Assembly: GCA_017590115.1 (NCBI GenBank)
Contig: JAGGNK010011114.1
Location: forward strand, 2,595,733 to 2,659,732
Origin: Montifringilla adamsi
Lineage: Eukaryota > Chordata > Aves > Passeriformes > Passeridae
DNA length: 64,000 bases
Reading direction: 5' to 3'
Below, in pieces: positions 59,671-64,000 of the stretch (its first letter is position 1; each line of letters starts with the position of its first letter). A program made the translations under genes and the position numbers. The notes under the pieces were generated by a model. The model saw only the letters and a list, made by a program, of their open reading frames with translations, searched no databases and was not told the origin of the DNA.

Positions 59671-62600
59671 GGATTCCATTTCAGGCCTGAAACTCAACCT
59701 CCCACCTTGACAAATTGAGCTGAGCGTGATTTGAGGTGCAGCTTGGCTCGGTGTCCCCCCTTGGTGCCCTGCTAACAGGACGTGTGAGCAGCAGAGAGCT
59801 CGGCTGAAGGGTGAATGCTGCAGAGCACATGGCCAGGTTGTCTCCTTGCTGGTAAATAGATGGTGAATAATTGAATAATGCTGTAATAGGGGAGGAAGAT
59901 CTGCCTAACATAAGGCACAAATTATGCTTCTCTCTCTGTCTCTCTCTGCCCCAGCTCAAATGTTTCAGAATCCTTTTTCTTTGCCGTAATTGGACATAAT
60001 CAGTAACACAGTCAGTGACTAAAGGCTGTCTGGTATCAATTCCCGCATTCAGCAACCACAACATCTAGATTTTGAGAGAGTTAATGTTCTCTATTAGTTG
60101 ATTAGTTCAGTTAATTTGTTGTGTCCCATGGTGATTGTAAAGTAAATACAAAAGGGAACTCTGTTTTCAAATGTCTTCCTGCAGCTCTGTGTGTGTTATG
60201 GTTGTGTGATATATGCATCTGTGTATATCTGCAAGTTATATCTGCTTGAAGGTGTGGAGAAACTGCAGTTTTCCCTGGTTTCAGAGGAAGATTCTGGCTC
60301 AGCATCTCCTAAAGAAAAGTTGCCCAAGAATACTTCTTCGGGTCCAAAGGGAAAGACTTGTTCCATGGAGCAAGTGTGCCTTACAGGAATTTATCTCAGT
60401 TTTACTTCTAGATATAGCCTGTGTGTCTTGCCTGGCTTTCTAATGGAAATTCTTCGGGCAGGACTCCTCCTCCTCAGGAATGTGACCTTGTGATTAATTG
60501 ATAAACTTTAATTAATAAACTTTAAAATTAATACAAATCATCCCTCCCCTTCTCCCCAGATAAAGTTCATTTCTGCTGCTGCAGATGCAAATGTGACTTC
60601 TTTAAAGCATAAACCATGGGTAGACAATTAGTTGTGTATTTTCCTGTGACCTAGTGGATTAGTTATGGATTTCTGAAGTAGTTCTTTAAGTCCATCCATG
60701 AAAAGCAGTGCATGTCACTGCACAAGTTCTTCTGTTACCTTTGACAAACTGTTGATGCTGGGGAAGAAGCAGAGTTTTTGCAGTGGCAAGCTCTAAGGAT
60801 GTGGCAGGTAGGAAGGTATCCTGCTGAGAAACAGCTTCCCAGGGTAACATTTTATTTTTCTGAGGATTCAGAGTGAACTAGAGAGAGAACTTTGTACCAC
60901 TTTGGCTTTGTACCATGGAGATCCCCATGCCAGCAGTTCTGCATCGTCAGAGCAAGCTGGGGGTGTTGCTTGGATACCTGTGCTCCAGGACCATTTGCTT
61001 CCTGCTAGGCACCAGCAACTTCCCTTGGCTTCTATAACAATCTTTATTCCTGAAAACAGGCAGAGATGGCATTTCCCACTCTGTGACAGCTGTGATGAGG
61101 CTCATGATGACGGGCCCAAGTGCAGAAGGAGCTTTCAGCTTGGTGGGGAACAGCAGCTTGTAACAGTGCCATGATTAAAGTGTCAGGTTACTGCTCTTCT
61201 GTATATTAGATGCAGACTGCAAAAGATTAATGTAGGGTGATTTATCTTCTGTTGGATTTGCCTGACAGTGAATGAGACTGTAACCAATTTGCCTGGAGCA
61301 GGGCAGCTCAGAGTAAACCCTGAAGGTTTAGGGGGGTGGACTGGACAGCCCTCTGTGCCTTTCCTTGTCTTGGGGAAGACACTTATGGAAACCTGGTCAC
61401 TTGAACTCTTGAACCTGAGTGTTTTGAAGCTTCAAATCACCTTTTCCACAAAGCAGAATCCTCCCAAACCAGCAGATCCCAGATCAGACTTCAGTTTGCA
61501 CACACTCCTGCAACTCCCCCATTGCCTGCATTTTTTATCACTGAAAGATTTCTGAATGAAAAAAATTCTCTCTTGTTTTCTGTTTGTGGGTTTTTTTGGT
61601 CCTTGGTCTAAAATTTGCCCTTAATCCTGTGAGGTGTGGAGTGTCATGGGAATTTTGTTCCTTCTGCAGTTTTTGTTCCTTCTGCAGGGCACTTGCAGTT
61701 TCTAGCACTGCTGGGGGACAACATCCTAAACCTGGCTGCTGAGCAGGCTGTGAGCACTGCTGCCTGCCTGCTGTGCACATTTTGTACTCCTGCTTGTTAA
61801 ATTGGGATGTATAAATGCAGCTGCTGAGCGGGGAAGCACTGCTGATTGGCAACCAGCATTAGCCCAAAGGTCAGTGCTAATTACTCTGCCTCGTTTGGAC
61901 GAGAAGCTTTGAAAGGTGGAGAAGAAAGTGTCTGTGGCATTTTCTGCCAAGGAATTACTCAGCTGGCAGGAGGAGGTCGGTGCTCATCAGTGCTGATAGA
62001 CTAAGATGTGGTACTTGTGCAATTAAGCAGGGTAGAAATATTGCCTCAGAGAGTTAACTTTCTGTGAGTAATTACTGCGGGTGTCAACACATGTCCGTGG
62101 AAAGGAAGAGGATGTATTTACTAAATATGTGAATCCAGATTATGAGTGATCAGTCAGTTTGAGATGATCACCCCTGCCTCCAGCCTGTCCTTTCTTCCTC
62201 TTGTTTTTGCATGTTTTTACTGCCAGTTACACCAGGGAAGGATAAAGGGCCACATCTATGCTGATTGGGCTCTGCTGATCACAGTTTTGACTGTTTGTCA
62301 TCTAATTGAACCTTGTGAGCTTTAGTGTGGAAGATTAAGGTGTTTTGTAAGCCTTGCTGTACAGGCATACCCTGCAGTTCTGGTAAAGAACTGAGCAGAG
62401 CTGAGGCTGAAGCAACTCAAACAGCAACACAAGGGAGGTCTGGAGGAGCCAAAGGAAAATCTGACTTTTGGAAGAAATCTGAAGGCAGGAGGCCCTTAAT
62501 TAACAAGATCAGTGGCTTTGAATGACTTGGGTTGTGCATGTCAAATTTCCATTACCAGAATTTCAGTGGGGGCAAGGAAACTGGGCAGTGGAAACAAAAT

Positions 62601-64000
62601 CCCTTAGGAGTGTCTGTTGATTACCTGAAGGTGAAGTCGATCAGGGCCAATTTTAGGATGTAAAAACATTACTTCAGATGAAAGCTTTTATTCAATAGCA
62701 TTGGTAGCATGATGGGGCTTGGCTCCAGCAATTAAAATATTGCCAGAGATACGTCCTAGAACATGCCAGGTCTGGTCTATGTCTGTGTCACCTCTGTGTA
62801 TCTGTGGCTCTGGGAAACACTGCTGAGCCTTTGCTGTTGAAGAGCCAGCATTTCCTTTGGTGTGAATTGGGCAAATTCAGTTATTTAAATCTAAATGCTC
62901 TTTTTATTTTCCCTAAATAAATCAAAGTAGAAAATAGCAGTAGCTCCTTGAATTTGTCTGTTGAGCTGACATATTTTTTCCAACTCTGTCCCTTGCTTTT
63001 CTCTGTTATTGCTTCATATTTAAACTGGCTTCAAACATCCTGCCTACCCAGTTATTAAGTTACAGAGCCTTCAAGCTCTGCAGAAGCCAAGTGCCCAAGC
63101 CCTGCTGTCACTGAGTGGCAGACGAGTGTGAGTCCTTTGTTCTCCTCTGAACTTCGCCACCTTTGTGCTCGTGCACAGGACACCAAGTCTGAAACACAGA
63201 ACAAAACACCTCTCACAGAGTGGAGCAGTGGCTGTAGCCTCGCATAAATCAGGGCTTTTTGCCTTTGCATAGCAGAAAAATACCCGGAGACGAAGGGCTG
63301 CGTGTCGTCCTGGGAGACAGAGCAATTTGTCACGCCTTGGGGTCCTGCGTGTGGCCAAAGGCAGTGCTCAGCAGAGCAGGGTGATGAGAACCCTTCCTGT
63401 GGCACCTGTGTTCCCATGGACTGGGATTGCTCTGTGGGTTTTTACCTTCTCCTTCTGGGTGTGATGGGGCAGGTGTGGCATCTCCTCTAGGGCTGTTTTG
63501 GGGGCATCACGTGAGAAGGGTTTGCTGCACCTCAGACCCTGCACCTTTTTTGTGGCACAGCAGCAGCACTGTCCCCTGTCACCAAACCAAACAGAAGGCA
63601 AGGTACACCCCTTGCTTCCTTGAAGGAAGTTTCACAGCTGATTTAAATCCTATTTCAAAGCTGCCTTCTGAGAGGAGCAAGGCAAAAGTTGCTGTCCCCT
63701 GCAAACCATCCTTTGCTTGGTTGCATAAATTTTGTTGAATGTTTTGTTTCATAGTTGTGGTTGTCAGACACTACTTGTGTTTAGAAATTGAATTCATGCG
63801 AGGTTTGAATTGTAGGGCAATGGGGTGGTCTGAATGGTTAATTCAAAGTAAAATATCCTCAGATGATTGGGGGTCAATAATGAGAGTCCTGAGATGAAAA
63901 CTTGGAGCTGGGTCAGAAGTAGGAGGGCACAGTTCTTGTCGCCAGACTGAGATGATAAACTGTGAGTAAATAAAATGGCAGAAAGAGGAGGCTGAGGACA
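59671..64000. other. Intergenic to the window end, no gene recognised
   Basis: Unique sequence with no exon, RNA gene or known transposon that I can support. A CT-rich stretch lies at about 59932-59949. Frames up to about 127 codons on either strand look like chance. Confidence 0.6.

Noticed and set aside
46666..64000. A second protein-coding gene downstream of EPHA3
   Set aside because: No pair of plausible exons with conserved domain content was found on either strand. Decisive would be a translated search or RNA-seq, which I cannot run.

Overview
The window is vertebrate nuclear DNA, almost certainly from a bird and most likely a songbird. It holds the 3' half of one gene, EPHA3 (Eph receptor A3, an ephrin-A receptor tyrosine kinase), on the + strand, followed by about 17 kb with no recognisable gene. 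The bird assignment rests on short antisense 3' ends of CR1 LINEs (about 1241-1385 and 47943-47997) and on fairly compact introns. The songbird assignment rests on one tRNA-Ile-headed, CR1-tailed SINE of the TguSINE1 type (12357-12490).

Layout. Positions 1-4824 are intron. Eleven coding exons follow: 4825-4984, 6445-6547, 6997-7064, 10732-10857, 15402-15587, 19542-19603, 21838-22047, 28652-28801, 30804-30997, 41952-42107 and 43480-43585 (stop at 43583-43585). Every intron is GT-AG and the phases join without a break. Together they give 1521 coding bases, or 506 residues plus the stop. In order they encode the end of the second fibronectin III domain, the transmembrane helix, the juxtamembrane segment with its two regulatory tyrosines, the whole kinase domain, the SAM domain and a C-terminal PVPV tail. 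Counting back from the C-terminus of a 983-residue EPHA3, the key residues fall on the known positions (Tyr596, Tyr602, Lys653, Asp746, Tyr779). This separates it from EPHA4, EPHA5 and EPHA7. The upstream exons (ligand-binding domain, Cys-rich region, first FN3) lie outside the window. The 3' UTR runs about 3.07 kb to an AATAAA at 46637-46642 and carries AU-rich nonamers, a Pumilio-type site and a strong G-quadruplex motif.

Beyond about 46.67 kb I see only repeat debris, simple repeats and one small CpG-rich patch at 59470-59670. I found no RNA gene, CRISPR array or complete mobile element, and nothing I would call a new biological system. The best leads are: read-through of the 4984/4985 donor into a short in-frame tail with a nearby poly(A)-like signal, which could make a secreted EphA3; the 3' UTR G-quadruplex; a 108-bp near-perfect intronic duplication; paired adjacent tandem duplications at 17.5-17.8 kb; and a perfect 18-bp hairpin at 8106-8148.
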